A stretch of 36,593 nt of DNA from Firmicutes bacterium UBA1191 (GTDB taxonomy: Bacteria > Bacillota > Clostridia > Peptostreptococcales > Anaerovoracaceae). Location of the stretch: contig DBYH01000014.1 in NCBI GenBank assembly GCA_002310095.1, forward strand, positions 25,293-61,885. Direction: 5' to 3'. Positions 22,104 through 30,163 of the stretch are shown piece by piece. Below the pieces are notes generated by a model. The model was not told the DNA's origin, did not search any database, and saw only the letters and a program-made list of their open reading frames with translations. The position numbers and the translations under genes were made by a program. Each line of letters starts with the position of its first letter. Position 1 is the first letter of the stretch.

Positions 22104-24692
22104 TCACCTGTTCCTGAATAATTCCGCTATCTCTTCGGCAGCATTCTCTCCGCTCGCGACCTTCGCGTCGCTCCAGCTTTCGTACTGCTCTTTTCTGCGT
22201 CTGAAAACTGACTCGTTGCCCTCGCTCCGCGAAATCGGCCTTCCCGATTTGTCCAGTTCGTCCAGCGGCCTTTCCAAATACACGACAAAACTGTTTTCAA
22301 GCAAAGGCACTCTGTTCTCTTCTCTCTCAACACAGCCGCCGCCCGTGGCGAAGATTATCCCCGGCGTGCTCCCGTCAGGAAGAGGTCCTCTTCTCATTAT
22401 TTCTGTGATGACCTGGTGCTCCAGATATCTGAACATGTCGACGCCCTCCCCCATTATTATCTCTTCAGGGGAACGTCCGCAGACATCTTCTATCACCTCG
22501 TCGCAGTCGATGAAAGCCTTGCCTGTCAGTTCAGCCAGACGGCGTCCGATGGTCGTCTTGCCTGAACCCGGCATGCCGATAAGCACTATGTTTTCTATAT
22601 CCTGTCTGAGCTGCCCGCAGGCCAGACGCGTCTTCTCCTTCAGGTCGATGTCTTTATCCAAAAACAGTCCGCCTGCCTTTGCGGCCTGAGCCGCCAGCAT
22701 GTGAATCCCGCCGAAAGCAGGTATGCCCGCTGCTTCGGCGTCGAGCATGAGCTTCGTGCGCAGCGGATTATAAACGACGTCGAAAACAGCATCACACTGA
22801 GGGAAGTTTCTGATGTCAACCGCGGCTTCGCCCGCCTTCGGATACATGCCCACAGGCGTAGCGTTGACGATGATCGCGGCGTCCGCGTATCTGCCGAGAT
22901 TATCGTAATTATCTTCACCGCTTCTTGAAATAATGACGACCGGAGCCGCTCCAAGATCCTCCAGGACCTTAACGATAGTCCCCGAAACGCCGCCGCTGCC
23001 GAGGACGAGGGTCTTCTTCCCTGCCACGTTGATTCCCGATTCCTCGACGGTGCTTCTGAACCCATAGTAATCAGTATTGTCGCCGAAATACGTGCCGTCA
23101 CCGCGTCTCACGATGGTGTTCACGCTGCCGCACTTCTTCGCGGTTTCCGAAAGCTCGCTGCAATAGCTCATGACGTCCCTCTTGTACGGCATGGTGACGC
23201 TGAGTCCTTTGAAAATGCCCTCCGCGAAGAAGTCGTCCAGCTCCTCAGGCTCTCTCTCGAAGAGGCCGAAGTCGTAGCCGCCGATCAGTCTGTGAGTCTG
23301 AGGCGAAAAACTGTGGCCGAGCTTGCGTCCGAGAAGCCCGTAACGCGGCATGTCATCTCGTATGTTCAGTCTGTCCTCCTGAAGGCGCCGGCTCTGAGCC
23401 ATTATTTCTCTCATTGTGCCGGTGACATACGGCGCGTTTTCCTTATCGCAAAGGCAGTCTATCTCTTTTATCTTCTCCTTTTCGCGTGCCTCATCGAGGA
23501 CAGGAAGTCCTTCACTCTCCTTGATGGCCGCAATATCCTTAACGACTGCGAACCGCTTCTCAAGAAGAGCAGCGATGCCAGCGTCGATGGCGTCTATTTC
23601 TTTTCTGAAGTACGACAGGCTTTCATTATAGCCGCAGTCTTCCCTGTCCGTGCTGATCAGACCCTCTTCCAGGAGCATGTCGCAAATGGCGAGCGCCGCC
23701 GCCGCTTCTATGCAAGGTACCGCCCTCGGAACTATGCACGGATCGTGCCTGCCTTCGATCTTCAGCTTTGCCGGTTCCATTCTGTCCAGGTCCACGCTGT
23801 CCTGTGGCTTCGCGATCGACGGAGTCGGCTTTATGGCAGTCCTGAATACCACAGGCATCCCTGATGACAGTCCGCCAAGGATTCCGCCGTGATTATTGGT
23901 CCTTGTGACCACTCTTCTATCTTCTATTTCATAAGGGTCATTATTCTCTGACCCCTTCATTCCACACACTCCAAAGCCCGCGCCAAACTCGATTCCCTTT
24001 ACTCCCGGAACAGCGAAAACCGCCTGGCATATTCTGCTCTCCGCGCTTCCGAAAACAGGCTCTCCCACTCCTGCCGGAAGTCCTGTAATCTCGCACTCTA
24101 TCATGCCGCCAATGGAATCGCCCTCGTCTTTTACATCGGAGATGAGTTCCCTTATTTCCTCAAGCGCAGTCTCATCAGTGTTTTCTGTTCCTCCGATTGA
24201 AGCGATGCGCGCTTCAACGCTGATACCTTCTTTCTCGAGGATCTGAAGACAGATTCCTCCCGCAACACAGAGCGGGGCCGTCATTCTGCCGCTGAACGCT
24301 CCGCCGCCGGATTCAATCTCTCCATACTTCACCCAGGCCGGATAATCCGCGTGACCCGGACGAGGTACCGTTGCTTTTGCGTCGTAATCCTGAGGACGGG
24401 CGTCTTTGTTGTCGATGACTGCCTCGATGATGCCGCCGTCAGTCACAAATTGAGAATCAACGTCATCCGGATTCTCCGCCGCGACTCCCGACAGAAAACG
24501 CGGGACGTCATCCTCCTTCCTCGAGGTTGTCAGCTCGTTTCTCCCCGGCGCCCTGCGGTCCAGAAACTCCTGAAGCCTGCCCATGTCAAAAGAGAGCCCT
24601 GCAGGCAGGCCTCTCATTTTCACACCAACGCACGGCCCGTGGGATGATCCGTATATTTCAATCTTCAGTTTTTCGCCGAAAACTGTCGTCAT
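22104..24692 (-). CDS. tetrafunctional chorismate synthase / chorismate mutase / shikimate dehydrogenase / shikimate kinase
   Basis: An uninterrupted 862-residue protein with four catalytic domains. AroC (1-350) has GSSHGPCVGV, RPGHADYP, ESGGGAFSGR and the EGRHDPCIVPRAVP signature. An AroQ-class chorismate mutase (360-440) keeps Arg363, Arg380, Lys391, Arg403 and Gln438, matching E. coli CM Arg11, Arg28, Lys39, Arg51 and Gln88 in spacing up to Arg403. AroE (450-695) has LGHSFSPQTH, LSVTMPYKRDV, GDNTDYYG and the NADP loop VLGSGGVSG. AroK (700-862) has the P-loop IGMPGSGKTT, FIDCDEVIE and ATGGGCVEREENR. The protein would convert dehydroshikimate to shikimate 3-phosphate and EPSP via chorismate to prephenate; AroA is needed in between and is not in the window. 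GGAGG precedes the ATG. It begins 2 bp after the DAHP synthase stop. Confidence 0.92.
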   Translation of the reverse strand: MTTVFGEKLKIEIYGSSHGPCVGVKMRGLPAGLSFDMGRLQEFLDRRAPGRNELTTSRKEDDVPRFLSGVAAENPDDVDSQFVTDGGIIEAVIDNKDARPQDYDAKATVPRPGHADYPAWVKYGEIESGGGAFSGRMTAPLCVAGGICLQILEKEGISVEARIASIGGTENTDETALEEIRELISDVKDEGDSIGGMIECEITGLPAGVGEPVFGSAESRICQAVFAVPGVKGIEFGAGFGVCGMKGSENNDPYEIEDRRVVTRTNNHGGILGGLSSGMPVVFRTAIKPTPSIAKPQDSVDLDRMEPAKLKIEGRHDPCIVPRAVPCIEAAAALAICDMLLEEGLISTDREDCGYNESLSYFRKEIDAIDAGIAALLEKRFAVVKDIAAIKESEGLPVLDEAREKEKIKEIDCLCDKENAPYVTGTMREIMAQSRRLQEDRLNIRDDMPRYGLLGRKLGHSFSPQTHRLIGGYDFGLFEREPEELDDFFAEGIFKGLSVTMPYKRDVMSYCSELSETAKKCGSVNTIVRRGDGTYFGDNTDYYGFRSTVEESGINVAGKKTLVLGSGGVSGTIVKVLEDLGAAPVVIISRSGEDNYDNLGRYADAAIIVNATPVGMYPKAGEAAVDIRNFPQCDAVFDVVYNPLRTKLMLDAEAAGIPAFGGIHMLAAQAAKAGGLFLDKDIDLKEKTRLACGQLRQDIENIVLIGMPGSGKTTIGRRLAELTGKAFIDCDEVIEDVCGRSPEEIIMGEGVDMFRYLEHQVITEIMRRGPLPDGSTPGIIFATGGGCVEREENRVPLLENSFVVYLERPLDELDKSGRPISRSEGNESVFRRRKEQYESWSDAKVASGENAAEEIAELFRNR

Positions 24693-24694
24693 TA

Positions 24695-25525
24695 TCAGCC
24701 TATAACCTCCCTGACCTTCATGACTTTTTTAACCACCTCGTCGAACTGGGACGGAGTGAGTGACTGAGCCCCATCGCTGAGGGCGTTCTGCGGATCGTTG
24801 TGCACCTCGATCATGAGACCGTCAGCTCCCGCCGCAGCAGCCGCCAGGGCCATTGATTCCACGAGGGACGCTTTGCCCGTCGCATGGCTCGGATCCACGA
24901 TTACAGGAAGGTGTGTCTGCTCTTTGAGAGCCGGTACCGCCGAGAGATCCAGTGTGTTTCTGGTGTAAGTCTCAAAGGTCCTTATACCCCGCTCGCAGAG
25001 TATCACCTTCTCGTTGCCCTCCGACATAATGTATTCTGCGCTCATGAGCAGTTCCTCGAGGGTGTTGGCCATGCCCCTCTTCAGGAGTACGGCCTTGTCA
25101 GTCTTTCCGACCGCCTTGAGCAGCTCGACGTTCTGCATGTTCCTGGCGCCTATCTGTATCACATCAACATCCTCGAACAGAGGAAGATGATCGACGCTGA
25201 TTATCTCCGTAACGATAGGGATACCGACCGCCTCTTTGGCTTTAAGCAAAAGCTCCATCCCCTCGGTTCTCATTCCCTGGAAATCATATGGTGAAGTGCG
25301 CGACTTGAAGGCTCCGCCTCTGAGAAGCTGCGCTCCGGACTTTTTGACGCTCTCCGCCACTTCGAGGATCTGCTCATCCGATTCCACGGAGCAAGGTCCC
25401 GCTATGATTGCGAAATTGCCGCCGCCGATCTTCACATCCCCGGCCTGGACTACAGTGTCCTCAGGGTGCAGCGCGCGTCCCGCCGATTTGAAAAGTGTCA
25501 CTGGTTTACTGAGACTCTTTGTCAT
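24695..25525 (-). CDS. aroF: 3-deoxy-7-phosphoheptulonate (DAHP) synthase, type I-beta
   Basis: A 276-residue DAHP synthase of the KDSA-like type I-beta group, condensing phosphoenolpyruvate and erythrose 4-phosphate in the first step of the shikimate pathway. Motifs are IIAGPCSVESDEQ (about 41-53), LLRGGAFKSRTSPYDFQG, IQIGARNMQN, LLKRGMANTLEE, ILCERGIRTFETYTRNTLDL, VIVDPSHATGKASLV and GLMIEVHNDPQNALSDGAQSL. It is short: the N-terminal ferredoxin-like regulatory domain of Thermotoga-type enzymes is reduced to about 35 residues, and no chorismate mutase domain is attached. Classical allosteric feedback control may therefore be absent. The ATG at 25525 follows AAAGGAGAG and overlaps the preceding permease stop by 4 bp (ATGA). 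Confidence 0.93.
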   Translation of the reverse strand: MTKSLSKPVTLFKSAGRALHPEDTVVQAGDVKIGGGNFAIIAGPCSVESDEQILEVAESVKKSGAQLLRGGAFKSRTSPYDFQGMRTEGMELLLKAKEAVGIPIVTEIISVDHLPLFEDVDVIQIGARNMQNVELLKAVGKTDKAVLLKRGMANTLEELLMSAEYIMSEGNEKVILCERGIRTFETYTRNTLDLSAVPALKEQTHLPVIVDPSHATGKASLVESMALAAAAAGADGLMIEVHNDPQNALSDGAQSLTPSQFDEVVKKVMKVREVIG

Positions 25526-26412
25526 TTTGTCTCTCCTTTGTCTTTCTTTATGCCGTCCAGTTCCATGATCAGAATGCTTGCGAGCATCATGACCATTCCT
25601 ATGTAATTGCGCGGAAGAAGTCTTTCCCCCGCGAAGAGGAAGGCCACAACCGCCGCGAATACAGGTTCTAGCGTAAATATTATTCCAACGTGCGTCGCCG
25701 TAGTGTACTGCTGAGCCACGACCTGAACAACGTAAGCTATTGCCGTACAGAAGACGGTCAGGAATATGAGCGACGCCCAGCACGCCCCGCTTTGAGGCAG
25801 CGTAATGTCTTCGAAAATCAGGGCCAGGATCAGCATCCAAAGTCCCGTGAATCCGAACTGGTAAACGCCCAGCTGAAACGCGTCAACATCCTCGTGCTTA
25901 ACGCCCTCCTCCACAACGAGCAGGTCCACCGTAAAGGCAACTCCGCACATGAGGCAGAGCAGGTCTCCCGACGCCACGTGAAGGTGCGAATCGAGAGTCA
26001 TGAGCGCCATTCCGACGGTGCACAGTATTATTACAAAGAGAAGTTTCTTCTCCGGAACTATTTTCTTCAGCAGGAACGTCAGCAGCGGCGCGAATATAAC
26101 GGACGTGGCACACAGAAACCCCGCGTTTGACTGGGTCGTGTACTTGACGCCGTAGGTCGCCCCGACATACACGAATATGAACGTAAGGGAAACGTAAAAA
26201 GCGTACTTCAGCGTCGTCCTGCTCACCGGAAGCATTCTCTTCACCGTCGCCAGCCACGCTACCGCAAAGGCCCCGAAAAACCTGTATACGTTTAGTGTCA
26301 GCGGATCTATCTCCTCTAGGCAGAGATCCATCATGAAGTACGACACGCCCCACCCGAAGGTGACTACGATGAGCATCAGGTCCGCATTAAATTGTGTTAC
26401 TCTGTTCTCCAT
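25522..26412 (-). CDS. EamA-family permease
   Basis: A 296-residue DMT-superfamily membrane protein with ten predicted hydrophobic segments in two EamA repeats. Recognisable pieces are FGWGVSYFMMDLCLEEIDPLTLNVYRF, TTQSNAGFLCATSVIFAPLLTFLL, CGVAFTVDLLVVEEGV and YTTATHVGIIFTLEPVFAAVVAFLFAGERL. It is coupled by overlapping stop and start codons both to holA upstream (TAATG) and to DAHP synthase downstream (ATGA). Placement next to aromatic biosynthesis suggests export of an aromatic amino acid or intermediate, as for the E. coli relative YddG. That role is inference from position. Confidence 0.87.
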   Translation of the reverse strand: MENRVTQFNADLMLIVVTFGWGVSYFMMDLCLEEIDPLTLNVYRFFGAFAVAWLATVKRMLPVSRTTLKYAFYVSLTFIFVYVGATYGVKYTTQSNAGFLCATSVIFAPLLTFLLKKIVPEKKLLFVIILCTVGMALMTLDSHLHVASGDLLCLMCGVAFTVDLLVVEEGVKHEDVDAFQLGVYQFGFTGLWMLILALIFEDITLPQSGACWASLIFLTVFCTAIAYVVQVVAQQYTTATHVGIIFTLEPVFAAVVAFLFAGERLLPRNYIGMVMMLASILIMELDGIKKDKGETK

Positions 26413-27536
26413 TACAGGCTACCGATAAAGAATTCCAGCGCCAGTCTGCCCGGCATCAGTCCGTTCTTGATATCCTTCTCGACCCTGTACGCGCCCGCCA
26501 GCGCACGCCTGATTCCGGCGATTCCCATGCGGTTTCCGCTCTCCAGGGCCTTCTTTGTTCTGAAATCCTGGATTCTCTTGTTTCTGCCCAGATATCCGCC
26601 TGCCAGGATCTTCTGTATTTCAGCCAGACTCACGCCGTCGTCCTTCATTTCGCAGGCCGTCAGCATTATCTCCAGCTGCTCGGTTATCATACCAAGAATG
26701 GCCATCTCAGAAGCCCCGTCCTGCAAAAGATTATGCAAAAGCTTCAATGCTTCGTCTTTTCTGTTTGCGGCGAGAGCCTCGACCATTCTGAATATGTTCT
26801 TTTCAGGGTTCGTTCCTATGACTTCGGCAACGTCTTTGTCCGTTATCACCTGTGATCCGCCGCAGTAAGCGATGATCTTCTGCAGATCGTTGTCCAGTTC
26901 GTAGAGTCCGTAGTCGTTGTATCTGTTTTCGTAATCCGTTTCCCTTATTATCGAGGACACGATGCCCTGACGGTACTGTTTTCCCGCGGCTCTGAGCCTC
27001 TTCTCAATAAAACCGCTCAGCTGCCTTCTGTTCAGAGGGCCGAAATCATAGACCCTTCCGATGCCTTTGCGTCCCTGGCGCGATACTGTCTTGTAGACCT
27101 CTGAATCCTTTAGAATCCGGTCAGCCTTGTAATCTTCAGGGTTCGCGGCTGTCATTATGAGCAGCGCGGTAGCCGGATCTGTCTTTTCCAGCTGCTCCGC
27201 GAGAGCTTTCTTCTCGTTAGGACTCTTCTCAATGACCTTCGGCATCCTGCCTCTCTCATCGAAAAACTCCGGCAGGTACACGACCTTCCGCTCAGACAGG
27301 AACGGCATGGTCTCCAGACTGCCGATTATGTCGGAAACAGTGGCCTTGTCGCGCTCGAAGGTGGTCAGATCCATCACGCTGCTCTCCTTGGTGACGAATC
27401 TGTCAATGAGGCGCTTCGCGTAGAAGTCCACAAGGTATTCCTCCTTGCCTCTGAGCACGACAACAGCGGGTATGTCACCCGTCTTCATGTCCTCTGTAAG
27501 CTGTTCATATGCGTGTTTTTCGTACTTGTCAGCCAT
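26412..27536 (-). CDS. holA: DNA polymerase III delta subunit
   Basis: A 374-residue protein matching the Gram-positive delta subunit of the clamp loader, which opens the beta clamp during replication. Landmarks are PAVVVLRGKEEYLVDFYAKRL near the N-terminus, MPFLSERKVVYLPEF, and the C-terminal helical GTNPEKNIFRMVEALAANRKDEAL and LGRNKRIQDFRTKKALESGNRMG segments. It is slightly longer than usual (about 340). The ATG at 27536 follows GGAG. Position directly after comEC is the usual Firmicutes arrangement and supports the call. Confidence 0.92.
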   Translation of the reverse strand: MADKYEKHAYEQLTEDMKTGDIPAVVVLRGKEEYLVDFYAKRLIDRFVTKESSVMDLTTFERDKATVSDIIGSLETMPFLSERKVVYLPEFFDERGRMPKVIEKSPNEKKALAEQLEKTDPATALLIMTAANPEDYKADRILKDSEVYKTVSRQGRKGIGRVYDFGPLNRRQLSGFIEKRLRAAGKQYRQGIVSSIIRETDYENRYNDYGLYELDNDLQKIIAYCGGSQVITDKDVAEVIGTNPEKNIFRMVEALAANRKDEALKLLHNLLQDGASEMAILGMITEQLEIMLTACEMKDDGVSLAEIQKILAGGYLGRNKRIQDFRTKKALESGNRMGIAGIRRALAGAYRVEKDIKNGLMPGRLALEFFIGSL

Positions 27537-27568
27537 TAGTCCGCTCCATGACAACAAAAATCCAGTTA

Positions 27569-27577
27569 ATTATAACA
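27569..27577 (-). promoter_or_regulatory. extended -10 promoter before holA
   Basis: On the minus strand TG-T-TATAAT (27569-27577) sits in the 53-bp gap between comEC and holA, about 33 bp before the holA ATG. The -35 region is weak. It could drive holA, the permease and the whole aromatic cluster independently of comEC. Confidence 0.5.
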
Positions 27578-27589
27578 CGAATTGCTCTG

Positions 27590-29971
27590 TCATTGCTCAA
27601 TCATTGTCCTGATTTTCTTCACTTTTCCCCCTCTCAGATCGAAACCCACGGCGCCCATGAGGTCGGTGCGGTATATCTCCACCCCAACGCCGGCAAGGCG
27701 TTCCAGAGTTTCTGGCGCCGGATGGCCGTACATGTTGTTCTTTCCCACCTGGATTACGACTGTTTCAGGTCTGACAGCCTTGAGAAACGGCTCAGTGGAG
27801 CTTGTTCTGCTGCCGTGGTGGCCGACCTTGAGGATGTCGGACTGCAAATCCGACCCGAGCAACTCATTTTCCCCTTCTTCGCCCATGTCTCCGGTTATCA
27901 GCACCGACGTATCGCCATGCCGTCCCGAAAAAGTGACCTTAAACACCAGACTCAACAGGTTCTCGTCGGTCTCCCGGCCTATCTTTTTCCTGTATTCCGC
28001 ATCGGTTTCACGCTTAGGATGGAGAACTTTAAGATAAACAGAACCTGTATTATGTAAGCCATCAAGATCGACACAATCCCCGTCCGCCAGATAGATAATT
28101 CTATCCTCCGGCAGGCCTGTATCCTCCATAATCTGCTGTTTTTTCAGCCTGTTCGCCTCATAAACATAGATATGATCCACCATTCCCTCCTGGGAAAGCT
28201 CGCATATGCCTTTGTAATGGTCCGTGTGCAGATGGGTCACAAATGCCCCGTCCACCTTCGAAACGCCGTTTTTAAGCAGATATTCACGTAAAACCTTCTT
28301 CCCTACGCTGTAATCCTCGCTGCCGCCTCCGTCGAACAGGTAGCACCTGTCCCTGCCGCGCAGCCCATTCTCCGTCCTGACGCATACGCAGTCCCCCTGT
28401 CCCACGTCCACGAATGTCAGATCGCACCCTCTGTACCCGTCAGATGCAAAAGCAGTAAACACTGTGCTCATAATCCCTATCAGCAGAGCCATTTTCAGCA
28501 CATATCTGCCTTTATTCCCGGCTCTCATCAGACACAGCCGCCCTTCCTCCGTCGCGAACATGAGAAGACCCAGATAATAAGCACCCATTACCCACAGGGG
28601 CGGACTTGCGATTTGAAATGTGGTCACTCCGTCCAACTGAGTCACTTCGTTGAGCCTTGTGAGAGCCCCGCACAGGGGTTTCAAAAGCCCTGAAGCGACA
28701 CCGAATGCCGCAGTCCCGATCAGTGCCAGAGGCATGGAAACAAGGGCCAGAGGGACTATGATTCCCGCCAGAGCGACCACAGGAACGTTTATAATCACCG
28801 CAAGGAGCGGAACATAGTTGAAACTGTACAGTATAAAAGGTCCAAGCCCCACCTGGATAGCGGCGCTGGCCAGAAACACTCCGGAATAGAACCTTCTGAT
28901 ATAAGGCAGAACCAGTGTCAGTGAAAGAACCGCCAGAAAGGACATCTGGAATCCCGAATTGAACACCATGAACGGATTCATGAGAACAACTCCCATGAAA
29001 ACCAGAAAGGCGGCGTTGGCCAGATCGTACCGTCGGCCTCTGATGCCCGCAAAAATGTGAAGCAGAACCATTATTACTGCCCTTGTGACGGACGGTGAAA
29101 AGCCCGCCGCCAGGGCGTAGAGCAGGAAAAAGACTGTGTTGAAGGAAAGAAATGCCCATCCCCTCCTCCAGCGCCACAGTTTCAGAATAAAACCGTAAAT
29201 AATACCGATGTGAAGGCCGCTGACAGCCAGAATGTGGGCTGTACCGTTCTTCCGGAAAGAGTCGATGACATCTTCCTCAAGACTGCCTTTGTCTCCGAAC
29301 ATAAGCGCCCGTATCAGACCGCCCGTGCGCGCGTCCGTGCGCTCCGTGAGCCTTTCTATAAAGCTCTCTCTGACCAGATACACTCTATTCCTGATAAATG
29401 AAAGAGGCGTGTTGGTGAACCTGCCGCATGGCAGGACCGTCACGGTATCGCAGTACATGATCTTCGTTATTTTAAGAGATTTCAGATAGAGCGAGTAGTC
29501 AAAGCAGTTCGGATTACGTCTGGCCGCCGGATCCTTCAGACTGCCTTTGATTGTCACACGGCACCCTTCTGTGGCAGAGCCCTCGATCAGACAGCCGTTG
29601 AAAACTTTGCACAGTACTCTGCCCCGGTCCGTCCGGACCGTCATCTGCAGATGGGGCTCTCCGGAATCGTTCGTCTTCGTCTCGCAGTCAGTGATCTCTC
29701 CGCTTATGCAGTCCCCCGTAAGACGATCCGCCTGATCCGTCAGCGTCCTGCTCTGATGCCAGAAAGACGCGGTGCCGAGGCAAAACGACACGAGCAGCAG
29801 CGATGCGACGACACGCCTCCTGTTCCCTTCTTCCCCGTATGCAAAGGCAACAGCAGCCAAGATACATCCCGCGGCGGCGACCGAAACAGCCGCGGCGATT
29901 CCGGCGTAGTAAGAAACAGCTGCAGCCGCACCGCATCCGAAAGCGGCAAACAGCATAGGCCTTCTAAGCAT
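27590..29971 (-). CDS. comEC: ComEC/Rec2 competence DNA channel
   Basis: A 793-residue polytopic membrane protein with the three ComEC parts. These are an N-terminal membrane and OB-like DUF4131 region (about 1-190), the competence core (about 205-465) with FRKNGTAHILAVSGLHIGIIYG and AGFSPSVTRAVIM, and a C-terminal metallo-beta-lactamase-like domain (about 520-785) with DVGQGDCVCVRTENG, FVTHLHTDHYKG (about 577-583), LKVGHHGSRTSS and GKNNMYGHP. ComEC forms the channel for single-stranded DNA across the membrane during natural transformation. All metal-binding positions of the C-terminal domain appear intact, so the gene looks functional. No other competence genes are in the window. The Shine-Dalgarno is weak (TGGAA). 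Confidence 0.93.
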   Translation of the reverse strand: MLRRPMLFAAFGCGAAAAVSYYAGIAAAVSVAAAGCILAAVAFAYGEEGNRRRVVASLLLVSFCLGTASFWHQSRTLTDQADRLTGDCISGEITDCETKTNDSGEPHLQMTVRTDRGRVLCKVFNGCLIEGSATEGCRVTIKGSLKDPAARRNPNCFDYSLYLKSLKITKIMYCDTVTVLPCGRFTNTPLSFIRNRVYLVRESFIERLTERTDARTGGLIRALMFGDKGSLEEDVIDSFRKNGTAHILAVSGLHIGIIYGFILKLWRWRRGWAFLSFNTVFFLLYALAAGFSPSVTRAVIMVLLHIFAGIRGRRYDLANAAFLVFMGVVLMNPFMVFNSGFQMSFLAVLSLTLVLPYIRRFYSGVFLASAAIQVGLGPFILYSFNYVPLLAVIINVPVVALAGIIVPLALVSMPLALIGTAAFGVASGLLKPLCGALTRLNEVTQLDGVTTFQIASPPLWVMGAYYLGLLMFATEEGRLCLMRAGNKGRYVLKMALLIGIMSTVFTAFASDGYRGCDLTFVDVGQGDCVCVRTENGLRGRDRCYLFDGGGSEDYSVGKKVLREYLLKNGVSKVDGAFVTHLHTDHYKGICELSQEGMVDHIYVYEANRLKKQQIMEDTGLPEDRIIYLADGDCVDLDGLHNTGSVYLKVLHPKRETDAEYRKKIGRETDENLLSLVFKVTFSGRHGDTSVLITGDMGEEGENELLGSDLQSDILKVGHHGSRTSSTEPFLKAVRPETVVIQVGKNNMYGHPAPETLERLAGVGVEIYRTDLMGAVGFDLRGGKVKKIRTMIEQ

Positions 29972-30039
29972 AATTCCAATCCCTTCAGCGCCCCTTTATA
30001 GCCCCCTGTAAACCATGAAAACACACTATCACATACTAC

Positions 30040-30073
30040 TGGTAATTTCAAGCACGTATACCTTTTATTACCA
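30040..30073. promoter_or_regulatory. spaced inverted repeat in the comEC/penicillin-binding protein divergent gap
   Basis: TGGTAAT (30040-30046) and ATTACCA (30067-30073) form a perfect 7-bp dyad with 20 bases between arms, in the 192-bp gap between divergent genes. It could be an operator; nothing shows which regulator binds. Confidence 0.3.
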
Positions 30074-30115
30074 ATGCATTTTTTCACTCTTTTTACACAT
30101 AACCTGCCCTGCTTA

Positions 30116-30124
30116 TGCTATAAT
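30116..30124 (+). promoter_or_regulatory. extended -10 promoter of the penicillin-binding protein gene
   Basis: TG-C-TATAAT at 30116-30124 lies 39 bp before the start codon, with only a poor -35 region. The strong ribosome-binding site AGGGGGAAAG follows at about 30150-30158. Confidence 0.6.
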
Positions 30125-30163
30125 TTCTATGTATGTGTACACTATTATTAGGGGGAAAGTATT

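Noticed and set aside
25526..25840. N-terminal extension of DAHP synthase
   Set aside because: The extra 105 codons are antisense-free but overlap the permease gene in another frame and show no domain. AAAGGAGAG supports the start at 25525.
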